A stretch of DNA of 8,738 bases. Source: UBA4572 sp049965515 (GTDB lineage: Bacteria; Nitrospirota; Leptospirillia; Leptospirillales; Leptospirillaceae). The stretch covers positions 1 through 8,738 of the forward strand of contig JBMFWG010000060.1 of the NCBI GenBank assembly GCA_049965515.1, given 5' to 3'. Below, piece after piece: positions 1 through 6,231 of the stretch (its first letter is position 1; each line of letters starts with the position of its first letter). The translations under genes and the position numbers were made by a program. The notes under the pieces were generated by a model. The model was not told the DNA's origin, searched no databases, and saw only the letters and a program-made list of their open reading frames with translations.

Positions 1-86
1 CATGGCTCCTATTCTACCACGAGACGGGACACGCCTTATATCCCCGGCCTTAAGGCCGGAGTTTTACGGCGCTTTTCAGATAAAGG
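1..86 (+). mobile_element. Probable right end of an IS200/IS605-type insertion sequence (partial)
   Basis: The sequence shows a perfect 16-nt palindrome (44-59) followed by GTTTTACGGCGC and GATAAA. An outer pair, CGCC at 32-35 with GGCG at 68-71, encloses it, so the stretch can fold as a two-step stem. A subterminal hairpin followed by this kind of TTTTACGG tail resembles, from memory, the right ends downstream of IS200/IS605 tnpB genes, where the 3' end also supplies the omega-RNA. One plus-strand frame runs from base 3 to a stop at 51-53 inside the palindrome and could be the end of an upstream ORF. No transposase is visible and the left end is outside the window. The right boundary near base 86 is a guess. 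An ordinary terminator for an upstream plus-strand gene is the main alternative. Confidence 0.4.
44..59. repeat. 16-nt perfect palindrome, CCGGCCTTAAGGCCGG
   Basis: Seven or eight G/C-rich base pairs around a central TTAA. It is followed on the plus strand by AGTTTTA, too short a T-run for a convincing Rho-independent terminator. It is best read as the subterminal hairpin of the putative IS end described for 1-86. Confidence 0.7.
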
Positions 87-128
87 AAACCATCGTGACG
101 ATCCTGTCAGAGGTCTGTAAAAGGAGAG

Positions 129-166
129 AAAAACCTGACCGAAAAGCCCTCTTCCCCTCTGTCAGG
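129..166 (-). terminator. Weak Rho-independent terminator of the sigma-54 regulator gene
   Basis: On the minus strand CCTGAC (from 166-161) pairs with GTCAGG (from 139-134). The stem is followed at once by TTTTT (133-129) and a further pyrimidine-rich stretch. It overlaps the regulator stop codon at 164-162. The stem is only 6 bp with a 21-nt loop, so it is likely modest in strength. Confidence 0.45.
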
Positions 167-1562
167 GATCGGAAGGTCCCGAGAAATCGCGGAGGTCAGC
201 CATTTTGCGATAGAGCGTCCGAAGCGATACACCCAGGATCTCCGCCAGACCGGGAAGGTCGTCTCCCTTCTGGGCCAGAGCCCACGAAAGGTAGTTCCGT
301 TCGGCTTCCTCAAGAGAGACAAGGCGAGGGACCCCGGGAAGACTCGGGGGGGAGGAGGCAGCGAAAAGGGGAAGACTATCCACAAGGTCGGGAAGATGAT
401 CCGGCGTAATTTCATGGCCGTCGGAAAGAATAAGGGCTCTTTCAAGAATATTCCGAAGCTCCCGCACATTGCCTGGATAGGAATGCCGTTTCAGAAGCGC
501 CAGGGCGCCCCGGCTCACGGATATGCGTGCGGTGGAAAGACGGGAGAGGATGGAGCTCACAAGAAGGGGGATATCTTCCCGTCTCTCCCGGAGAGGGGGG
601 AGCTCCACCGGGAAAATGTTCAGCCGATAGTAGAGGTCCTGCCGGAAGCTTCCCGCCTGAACCATGGCCAAAAGATTCCGGTGGGTGGCAGAAATCAGTC
701 GGATATTGGCATGGAGAGGTTCGATTCCGCCGACACGGCGATAGACATTGGTCTCAAGAAGTCGGAGAAGCTTCGCCTGAACGGAAAGGGGAAGCTCCCC
801 GATCTCATCGAGAAAGAGGGTGCCCCCCGTTGCCGCCTCCACCAGTCCTGTCTTGCGGGTATGGGCTCCGGTAAAGGCCCCCTTTTCATGGCCGAAGAGC
901 TCACTTTCGATGAGGTTTTCCGGAAGCCCCGAGCAATCCACGGCGACAAAGGGGCGGTCGGCCCGGGGAGAGAGCTTGTGGATGGCAAGCGACACCAGCT
1001 CCTTCCCGGTTCCCGTCTCGCCATGCAAGAGGACAGTGGCGGTCTGGGGGGCGACCTTGTGGATGGTCGCCATCATCTGGACAAAGGCAGGCGACTCACC
1101 GACAAGTCCTTCCGATCGCGGATCGGGCCGGCCGGCCGGAGAGCTGATGATTCTTTCAAGGTAGACGGGAACTCCCTCGGCCTTGTTTCCGGGAGAGATC
1201 GGTCCGGGAGCCACCGGGATCACCTCCACACTGGCAAAGACACGCCCATCGGCCGAGTGATGAATATGGAACGCCCGGGCCGAATGCCCTCCCTCCCGGG
1301 CCTCCAAAAGAGGACAGACCTCCCCGTGACGATCGCAGGGAACCGACGAATGGTGGGAGATCTCATGACAGGTTTTTCCCACGACCTCCTTCGACCCCAG
1401 GGAATAGGTCTCCCGATAGGCCAAGTTTGAGGCAAGGATCCGGTAATCATCCCCAATGATCACGCAGGGCTCGGAGAAGCCCTCGAGAAGTTTGTCAAAG
1501 TCGAGTTCATGCGCGGGAGCCGCCAGGGGCACCGAGAGGGGAAGCGGTCGGAGAGGTCTCAT
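162..1562 (-). CDS. Sigma-54-dependent Fis-family regulator with cysteine-bearing PAS-like sensor (FisR-like)
   Basis: This 466-aa bacterial enhancer-binding protein should activate sigma-54 promoters by ATP-driven remodelling. Residues about 21-120 form a PAS-like sensor. Residues about 150-385 are the AAA+ domain, with Walker A GETGTGKE at 181-188, the sigma-54 contact loop GAFTGA at 228-233 and Walker B TLFLDE at 248-253. A Fis-type helix-turn-helix sits near 436-454. The sensor carries C65, C76 and C83, spaced 11 and 7 residues apart. This equals the spacing recalled for C53/C64/C71 of the sulfane-sulfur sensor FisR of Cupriavidus pinatubonensis. There is no response-regulator receiver domain, so activation is probably by direct sensing. 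The start at 1562 is chosen over a TTG one codon upstream because AGGAG (1572-1568) lies 5 nt before the ATG. It is divergent from cydABX-sqr, whose promoter is sigma-54 type. Family is certain; the sulfur-sensing role is inferred. Confidence 0.95.
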   Translation of the reverse strand: MRPLRPLPLSVPLAAPAHELDFDKLLEGFSEPCVIIGDDYRILASNLAYRETYSLGSKEVVGKTCHEISHHSSVPCDRHGEVCPLLEAREGGHSARAFHIHHSADGRVFASVEVIPVAPGPISPGNKAEGVPVYLERIISSPAGRPDPRSEGLVGESPAFVQMMATIHKVAPQTATVLLHGETGTGKELVSLAIHKLSPRADRPFVAVDCSGLPENLIESELFGHEKGAFTGAHTRKTGLVEAATGGTLFLDEIGELPLSVQAKLLRLLETNVYRRVGGIEPLHANIRLISATHRNLLAMVQAGSFRQDLYYRLNIFPVELPPLRERREDIPLLVSSILSRLSTARISVSRGALALLKRHSYPGNVRELRNILERALILSDGHEITPDHLPDLVDSLPLFAASSPPSLPGVPRLVSLEEAERNYLSWALAQKGDDLPGLAEILGVSLRTLYRKMADLRDFSGPSDP

Positions 1563-1567
1563 CAAAA

Positions 1568-1572
1568 CTCCT
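1568..1572 (-). promoter_or_regulatory. Ribosome binding site of the regulator gene
   Basis: AGGAG on the minus strand lies 5 nt before the ATG at 1562 but only 2 nt before the in-frame TTG at 1565. This favours the ATG as the start. Confidence 0.75.
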
Positions 1573-1585
1573 TTTTGTCATATTT

Positions 1586-1641
1586 GTCACCCATTATAGG
1601 ACATCGGTGTCACTCCCGACAAGAGAGTGAAGAAGTCACTC
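1586..1641. promoter_or_regulatory. Candidate upstream activator sites: GTCAC repeats and GAGTGA/TCACTC palindrome
   Basis: GTCAC occurs three times on the plus strand, at 1586-1590, 1609-1613 and 1635-1639. GAGTGA at 1625-1630 forms an inverted repeat with TCACTC at 1636-1641 (5-nt spacer) and with TCACTC at 1610-1615 (9-nt spacer). TGTCA is also found at 1576-1580, just after the regulator RBS. These lie about 60-115 bp upstream of the start site predicted from the sigma-54 promoter, where enhancer-binding proteins usually dock. They also lie immediately before the regulator gene, so autoregulation is possible. That the neighbouring regulator binds them is inference. Confidence 0.5.
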
Positions 1642-1674
1642 AATCAAGTAGTCTTAAACAAATACTATTTTAAA

Positions 1675-1690
1675 TGGCATTCTTTTTGCT
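1675..1690 (+). promoter_or_regulatory. Sigma-54 (-24/-12) promoter of the cydABX-sqr operon
   Basis: TGGCATTCTTTTTGCT fits the sigma-54 consensus TGGCACG-N4-TTGCW. The invariant GG is at 1676-1677 and the invariant GC at 1688-1689, with exactly the required 10 nt between. The predicted transcription start is near 1701, leaving a leader of about 74 nt before cydA. The divergent gene encodes a sigma-54 activator with GAFTGA, which supports the call. Confidence 0.85.
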
Positions 1691-1731
1691 TTTTTTGAGA
1701 TGTTGAAACTTTGTCTTCGTTTGACGATCTC

Positions 1732-1751
1732 ACCGGACCGGTCCCGCCGGT
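1732..1751 (+). repeat. GC-rich inverted repeat in the cydA leader
   Basis: ACCGG (1732-1736) and CCGGT (1747-1751) form an inverted repeat that overlaps the 10-nt palindrome GGACCGGTCC (1735-1744). It lies in the predicted transcript leader, about 10 nt upstream of the cydA RBS. It could form a small leader hairpin or be a protein site. No function is assigned. Confidence 0.4.
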
Positions 1752-1760
1752 TACAAGGCC

Positions 1761-1767
1761 AAAGGAG
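1761..1767 (+). promoter_or_regulatory. Ribosome binding site fixing the cydA start
   Basis: AAAGGAG lies 7 nt before the ATG at 1775. The reading frame is open back to a TTG at 1700, but that codon has no RBS and sits at the predicted transcription start. The ATG is therefore taken. Confidence 0.8.
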
Positions 1768-1774
1768 CTTCGGA

Positions 1775-3355
1775 ATGTTGTCAGACCATCTGGTAAGCCT
1801 CTCCCGCCTTCAGTTCGCGGTGACAGCCCTGTATCATTTCCTTTTTGTCCCACTGACCCTGGGCCTCACTTACATTCTTGTCATCATGGAAACTGTCTAT
1901 GTGATGACAGGGAAAGAGATCTACAAGGATATGACCCGATTTTGGGGAAAGCTCTTCGGCATCAACTTCGCCCTGGGGGTCACAACCGGACTCACGATGG
2001 AGTTTGAGTTTGGGACCAACTGGTCCTACTACTCGCACTATGTGGGAGACATTTTTGGCGCTCCCCTGGCGATCGAAGGCCTCATGGCCTTTTTTCTTGA
2101 ATCGACCTTCGTGGGCCTCTTCTTTTTCGGCTGGGACCGCCTCTCTCGCCCGGCACACCTTCTGGCGACCTTTCTCACCGCAACCGGAACCAACCTCTCG
2201 GCTCTCTGGATCCTCGTGGCCAACGGATGGATGCAAAATCCGGTGGGAGCCCACTTCAACCCCCTGACGATGCGCATGGAGATGTCGAGTTTCTGGCAAA
2301 TCTTTCTCAATCCGGTCGCCCAGGCCAAGTTCGTCCATACCGTCTGCGCCGGCTATGTGACCGCCTCCGTCTTCGTCCTGGGGATCAGCAGCTGGTACCT
2401 TCTCAAGGGACGCAACATGGAATTCGCCAAACGCTCCTTCCGGATTGCTGCGGCCTTTGGTCTTGCCACAACGATCGGAGTGATCATCCTGGGCGACGAG
2501 TCGGGGTACCTCGATGACCTGGGGCAAAAAACAAAGATCGCCGCCATCGAAGCGATGTGGAAGACCGAGCCGGCTCCCGCTTCCTTTAACCTCTTTGCCA
2601 TTCCTGACCAGGCTCATATGAAGAACGATGCGAAAATTTCCATTCCCTGGGTTCTGGGAATCATTGCGACGCGCTCCTTCGACACAACAATTCCCGGCCT
2701 TCAGGAGATTGAAAAGAAAAATGAGGGACGCATCGCTCACGGAATTCAGGCGGTCCTCGCCCTCGACCGCTATCGGGCTCACCCGGACGATGCGGCCGCC
2801 CGGACCGAGTTTGAGAAATATCAAAAAGATCTGGGCTTCGGTCTCCTGATGAAGCACTACGTCCCGGATATCTCCAAGGCGACTCCGGCCGACATCCACC
2901 GGGCCTCCGTGAAAAGTCTTCCGAAGGTCACTCCCCTCTTCTGGAGCTTCCGGTTTATGGTGGCGCTGGGCTTCTCCTTCTTCGCCCTCTTCGCCCTGGC
3001 CTTCTACTATTCGAGCAAGAACAGCTACGACAAGAAGCCCTGGCTTCTCAAGTGGGCCCTCTTCTATATCCCCATGCCTTACCTGGCCAGCGAACTGGGC
3101 TGGTTTGTCGCCGAATACGGGCGGCAGCCGTGGTCCATCTACGGGATCCTGCCCACATCGGATTCGGTCTCTAACCTCTCCAACCGGAGCCTTTACTTCT
3201 CCCTGGCGGGCTTTACCCTCTTCTATACCGCCCTCCTCATCGTCATGATGACGCTCATGATCAAGGTGGCCCGCAAGGGACCCGCCACCCTGGGGACCGG
3301 ACGATATGACGGAGAAGAGCCCCCCCACACCCAACTCGGCACCCACACGGTCTAA
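1775..3355 (+). CDS. cydA: Cytochrome bd quinol oxidase subunit I
   Basis: CydA is the haem-bearing subunit of the membrane-bound quinol:O2 oxidoreductase. This one is 526 aa, close to the 522 aa of E. coli CydA, and key residues are offset by two. Haem ligands H21 (E. coli H19), H188 (H186) and M395 (M393) are present. So are E101 and E109 (E99, E107) at the oxygen-reducing site and K254/E259 at the quinol site. The GRQPW motif is at 449-453. The interval between the QKTK motif and residue 390 is long, so this is the long Q-loop (L) subfamily. Several hydrophobic segments are evident, starting within the first 40 residues. The enzyme generates proton-motive force without proton pumping, has high O2 affinity and is known in E. 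coli to tolerate sulfide. It is first in an operon with cydB, cydX and sqr, downstream of a sigma-54 promoter. Confidence 0.97.
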   Translation: MLSDHLVSLSRLQFAVTALYHFLFVPLTLGLTYILVIMETVYVMTGKEIYKDMTRFWGKLFGINFALGVTTGLTMEFEFGTNWSYYSHYVGDIFGAPLAIEGLMAFFLESTFVGLFFFGWDRLSRPAHLLATFLTATGTNLSALWILVANGWMQNPVGAHFNPLTMRMEMSSFWQIFLNPVAQAKFVHTVCAGYVTASVFVLGISSWYLLKGRNMEFAKRSFRIAAAFGLATTIGVIILGDESGYLDDLGQKTKIAAIEAMWKTEPAPASFNLFAIPDQAHMKNDAKISIPWVLGIIATRSFDTTIPGLQEIEKKNEGRIAHGIQAVLALDRYRAHPDDAAARTEFEKYQKDLGFGLLMKHYVPDISKATPADIHRASVKSLPKVTPLFWSFRFMVALGFSFFALFALAFYYSSKNSYDKKPWLLKWALFYIPMPYLASELGWFVAEYGRQPWSIYGILPTSDSVSNLSNRSLYFSLAGFTLFYTALLIVMMTLMIKVARKGPATLGTGRYDGEEPPHTQLGTHTV

Positions 3356-3375
3356 CGACGAAGGAGATCGTCACG

Positions 3376-4515
3376 ATGTTCGACTATGCCACACTCAAAT
3401 TTCTCTGGTGGGTTCTTGTCGTTGTCCTCCTCGTCGGCTTTGCCGTGATGGACGGCTTTGACATGGGCGTGGGCACCCTTCTCCCCTTTATCGGGAAAAA
3501 CGACACCGAGCGCCGGGTTCTCATCAACAGTGTGGGGCCCCACTGGGAAGGCAATCAGGTTTGGTTCATTACTGCCGGCGGGGCACTCTTTGCCGCCTGG
3601 CCCATGGTCTATGCCACGGCATTCTCCGGATTCTATGTCGCCATGCTCCTGGTGCTCTGGTCTCTCTTCTTCCGTCCCGTGGGATTTGATTACCGAAGCA
3701 AGCTCGAGAACCCCACCTGGAGGAAGTTCTGGGACTGGGGGCTCTTTGTCGGAGGAGCCGTCCCCCCTGTCGTCTTCGGCGTCGCCTTCGGCAATCTCTT
3801 TGAAGGGGCCGCTTTCCGCTTCGACCCGGAGATGCACTCCTCCTTTTCATTTACAGTTCTGGACCTCTTCACCCCCTTCACTCTCACCGCCGGAATCCTG
3901 AGCCTTTTGATGATTGTTTTCCACGGAGCCACCTATCTTGTGCTGCGAACCGAAGGGGAGCTTGCAAAGCGGAGCAGTCGGGCCGCCACACTGACAGCCT
4001 CTCTCCTGGCACTGCTCTTCCCCATCGCAGGATATGCCCTGGCCCACGGCGTTTCAGGTTACAGGATCCTCTCCGGTGATGCTCCCGGAGGATCGGCCAA
4101 CCCCTTGGCCAAAACAGTAGGCCGGGCCACCGGGGCATGGTTTGACAACTTTCATGCGCATCCATCGCTTTGGCTTGTCCCGGCTATGCTTTACTTAGGG
4201 ATCGCTCTGGCTCTCATCTCTCTTCGGGCCAGACGGCCGTTGTTGGCCTTCGTGGGATCGGCCACGACCAATGCCGCAGTCATTACCACCGCGGCCGTCT
4301 CACTCTTCCCCTTCATCCTGCCGTCGAGCCTCGATCCCAACAGCAGCCTGACGGTCTGGGATGCAGTCTCGAGCCCCCTGACCCTCGAGATCATGTTCTG
4401 GGCAGCCATTTTCCTGACTCCGGTCATTCTGGCCTATACCGGGTGGTGTTACCGGGTCATGAGAGGAAAGGTCACGGTCGCCCTGGTCCGGGAACAGGAC
4501 CACACCCTTTACTGA
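3376..4515 (+). CDS. cydB: Cytochrome bd quinol oxidase subunit II
   Basis: CydB is the second large integral-membrane subunit, packing against CydA and contributing the proton path. At 379 aa it has the same length as E. coli CydB. MDGFD (D26, D29) lies in the first helix, GPHWEGNQVW is at 54-63, and FFRPVGFDYR at 98-107 includes R100. The C-terminus ends in HTLY as in typical family members. Position 58 is Glu where E. coli has Asp (D58, proposed proton channel), a conservative change. AAGGAG (3361-3366) lies 9 nt before the ATG. The gene starts 20 nt after the cydA stop, indicating co-transcription. Confidence 0.97.
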   Translation: MFDYATLKFLWWVLVVVLLVGFAVMDGFDMGVGTLLPFIGKNDTERRVLINSVGPHWEGNQVWFITAGGALFAAWPMVYATAFSGFYVAMLLVLWSLFFRPVGFDYRSKLENPTWRKFWDWGLFVGGAVPPVVFGVAFGNLFEGAAFRFDPEMHSSFSFTVLDLFTPFTLTAGILSLLMIVFHGATYLVLRTEGELAKRSSRAATLTASLLALLFPIAGYALAHGVSGYRILSGDAPGGSANPLAKTVGRATGAWFDNFHAHPSLWLVPAMLYLGIALALISLRARRPLLAFVGSATTNAAVITTAAVSLFPFILPSSLDPNSSLTVWDAVSSPLTLEIMFWAAIFLTPVILAYTGWCYRVMRGKVTVALVREQDHTLY

Positions 4516-4539
4516 AGACAAAGATAAGGAGGTACAACT

Positions 4540-4674
4540 ATGTGGTATTTCTCCTGGTTTATCGGCGTCACCATGGCTGTCCTGCTGGCAGTCATGCATG
4601 CACTCTGGTTTGAGGTCCAGGCCGATACGCTCCTTCTTCAGGAGCAGGGCCAGAAGACCCCGAAGAGCCAATAA
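4540..4674 (+). CDS. cydX: Cytochrome bd small subunit (CydX/YbgT family)
   Basis: This 44-aa single-span membrane protein starts MWYFSWFIGVTMAV, closely resembling the E. coli CydX opening MWYFAWILG. A hydrophobic helix at about residues 3-24 is followed by a polar tail that begins at E25. CydX packs against CydA and stabilises the haem groups of the oxidase. It is somewhat longer than the 37-aa E. coli protein because of a Gln/Lys-rich C-terminus (EQGQKTPKSQ). A strong AAGGAGG (4526-4532) lies 7 nt before the ATG. The gene begins 24 nt after the cydB stop, the standard position for cydX. Its small size makes it easy to miss in automatic annotation. Confidence 0.93.
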   Translation: MWYFSWFIGVTMAVLLAVMHALWFEVQADTLLLQEQGQKTPKSQ

Positions 4675-4747
4675 CCGCGAAAGACACGGCAGGAGCCTGT
4701 GACATCCTGTCAGAAAACTCACACATAACTTTGAAAAAGGAGATGCC

Positions 4748-6028
4748 ATGAAAGAAGTTGTCGTACTTGGAGCCGGAACGGGAGGCATGCCTGCCGCCTA
4801 TGAATTGCAAGAGGCCCTCGGAGACAAACTCCATGTGACCGTGGTCAATCAGACGGAGTTTTTCCAGTTCGTCCCCTCGAATCCCTGGGTGGCGGTCGGA
4901 TGGCGCACCCGCAAGGAGACAACCTTTAACGTCAAACCCTATCTTCAGAAAAAAGGTATCGACTTCATCGCCAAGCGAGTTGATGCCATTGATCCCAAGA
5001 CCAATACATTGACCTTCATGGACAAGTCCACACTGAATTATGATTACCTCATCATCACCACCGGACCTCGCCTGGCCTTCGAGCTGATTGAGGGAGCAGG
5101 CCCCGTCAACGGCCATACACAGTCGGTCTGCAGCATCGACCATGCCGAGGCAGCGTATGAAAAGCTCCAGGCTTTCATGAAAAATCCCGGACCTGTCATC
5201 GTGGGAGCCTTCCAGGGAGCCAGCTGCTTCGGACCGGCCTATGAATATGCCTTCATTCTCGACCGCCACCTCCGGAACCACCGCATGAGAAACAAGGTTC
5301 CCATCACCTATGTCTCCTCCGAACCCTATGTCGGCCATCTGGGACTCGGAGGCGTGGGAGACTCCCAGGGAATGCTCGAAAGCGAGTTCCGCTCCCAGGA
5401 CATCAAGTGGATCACCAATGCCAAGGTGACAAAAGTGACCGAAAACACGATGTATGTGGAAGAGGTCGATAACAACGGGAACAAGCTTCGAGATCATGAG
5501 ATTCCCTTCAAGTACTCCATGATGATCCCGCCCTTCCGAGGCATTGAGGCCGTGGCCAAGGTCGAAGGTCTTGCCAATCCCGGAGGCTTTGTTATCATCG
5601 ACGAGTTTCAGAGAAATCCGACCTACAAGAACATCTATTCGGCCGGGGTCTGTGTCGCCATCCCCCCCGTTGAAAAGACCCCGGTTCCCACCGGGACCCC
5701 GAAGACCGGCTATATGATCGAGTCGATGGTTTCGGCGATTGTGCAAAACATCAAGTCGGAGCTTGCCGGAAAGTCTCCCGATACCAAGGGAACCTGGAAT
5801 GCTATTTGTCTTGCCGACATGGGCAACACCGGAGCCGCTTTCGTCGCGCTTCCCCAGATCCCGCCCCGCAATGTGGCCTGGTTCAAGAAAGGCAAATGGG
5901 TCCACCTGGCCAAGATCGCCTTCGAGAAATACTTCATTCGCAAGATGAAGACCGGAAGCTCCGAGCCAATTTATGAAAAATATATGCTCAAGGCTCTGGG
6001 AATCACCCGGCTCGAAGAAAAACACTAA
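4748..6028 (+). CDS. sqr: Sulfide:quinone oxidoreductase, type I
   Basis: This 426-aa flavoprotein oxidises sulfide to zero-valent sulfur/polysulfide and passes two electrons to the membrane quinone pool. The N-terminal FAD-binding motif GAGTGG is at 8-13. Catalytic cysteines C128, C160 and C354 match the triad of Acidithiobacillus ferrooxidans SQR (C128, C160, C356), and H132 and H197 match its active-site histidines. Long stretches such as FFQFVPSNPWV, GASCFGPAYEYA and PKTGYMIESMVSA are near-identical to that enzyme as I recall it. A basic, hydrophobic C-terminal region (about 380-420) suits monotopic membrane attachment. AAGGAG (4737-4742) is 5 nt before the ATG. It is 73 nt downstream of cydX with no convincing terminator or promoter between, so it is probably the last gene of the cyd operon. 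Electrons from sulfide could reach O2 through the bd oxidase encoded upstream. Confidence 0.95.
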   Translation: MKEVVVLGAGTGGMPAAYELQEALGDKLHVTVVNQTEFFQFVPSNPWVAVGWRTRKETTFNVKPYLQKKGIDFIAKRVDAIDPKTNTLTFMDKSTLNYDYLIITTGPRLAFELIEGAGPVNGHTQSVCSIDHAEAAYEKLQAFMKNPGPVIVGAFQGASCFGPAYEYAFILDRHLRNHRMRNKVPITYVSSEPYVGHLGLGGVGDSQGMLESEFRSQDIKWITNAKVTKVTENTMYVEEVDNNGNKLRDHEIPFKYSMMIPPFRGIEAVAKVEGLANPGGFVIIDEFQRNPTYKNIYSAGVCVAIPPVEKTPVPTGTPKTGYMIESMVSAIVQNIKSELAGKSPDTKGTWNAICLADMGNTGAAFVALPQIPPRNVAWFKKGKWVHLAKIAFEKYFIRKMKTGSSEPIYEKYMLKALGITRLEEKH

Positions 6029-6042
6029 CGTTCTTGCTCCTC

Positions 6043-6075
6043 GGGGAGGGAATGCCCTTTCTCTCCCCCTTTTTT
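6043..6075 (+). terminator. Rho-independent terminator 1 of the cydABX-sqr operon
   Basis: GGGGAG (6043-6048) pairs with CTCCCC (6063-6068). The stem can extend by a G-U and a G-C pair around a 10-nt loop, and TTTTTT follows at 6070-6075. It begins 15 nt after the sqr stop. Confidence 0.75.
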
Positions 6076-6103
6076 CCGAAGCCCCTTGGCTCCGGAGTTT
6101 TTT
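6076..6103 (+). terminator. Rho-independent terminator 2, in tandem
   Basis: CCGAAGCC (6076-6083) pairs with GGCTCCGG (6088-6095) with one mismatch around a CCTT loop. After two bases TTTTTT follows at 6098-6103. It abuts the first terminator, so read-through from sqr into the permease should be low. Confidence 0.7.
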
Positions 6104-6164
6104 CATCTCCCTTCTCTCTTTTGCCCTCCATTTCTGGCTCCTTCGACGCCTCCCCGCGATTCCG

Positions 6165-6173
6165 TGTTACACT
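6165..6173 (+). promoter_or_regulatory. Possible extended -10 promoter for the permease gene
   Basis: TGTTACACT resembles an extended -10 (TGN plus TACACT) about 60 nt before the start codon. No good -35 is seen at 16-18 nt; the nearest TTCGAC (6142-6147) is 20 nt away. The tandem terminators upstream imply that some promoter lies between 6104 and 6231. No TPP-riboswitch consensus is recognisable in this stretch. Confidence 0.2.
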
Positions 6174-6218
6174 GACGGAAGACTCAACCCATCCCTCTCC
6201 GACTTCTTCAATCTCTGC

Positions 6219-6223
6219 GGGAG
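6219..6223 (+). promoter_or_regulatory. Ribosome binding site fixing the permease start
   Basis: GGGAG lies 8 nt before the ATG at 6232. The frame is open upstream to about 6034, but that stretch spans both terminators and is low-complexity Pro/Ser/Phe, so it is not coding. Confidence 0.65.
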
Positions 6224-6231
6224 TATTGACG

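Noticed and set aside
396..1430. Long plus-strand open frame opposite the regulator gene
   Set aside because: It is the antisense of a clear AAA+/Fis protein. The translation is low-complexity, rich in Gly/Arg/Lys/Asp, with no domain and no RBS.
1700..1774. N-terminal extension of CydA from a TTG at 1700
   Set aside because: It has no RBS, coincides with the predicted transcription start and adds 25 non-homologous residues. The ATG at 1775 has AAAGGAG and matches the family N-terminus.
1781..3346. 521-codon minus-strand open frame opposite cydA
   Set aside because: A mirror of cydA codon usage, rich in Gly/Glu/Arg/His. The plus strand has every catalytic residue of CydA.
4690..4709. CAGGA/TCCTG inverted repeat between cydX and sqr
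   Set aside because: A 5-bp stem with a 10-nt loop and no T-run is not enough to call a terminator. Co-transcription remains the better reading.
4592..6106. 504-codon minus-strand open frame opposite sqr
   Set aside because: Antisense of a convincing SQR. It also runs across the tandem terminators and into cydX, and shows no family motifs.
6034..6231. 66-residue N-terminal extension of the permease
   Set aside because: The stretch encodes two Rho-independent terminators, is Pro/Ser/Phe-rich and lies before a better RBS-ATG pair at 6219/6232.
6104..6231. TPP riboswitch before the permease
   Set aside because: Looked for because some NCS1 proteins import thiamine precursors. None of the conserved THI-box core sequences (CTGAGA, ACCTGATC) is present.
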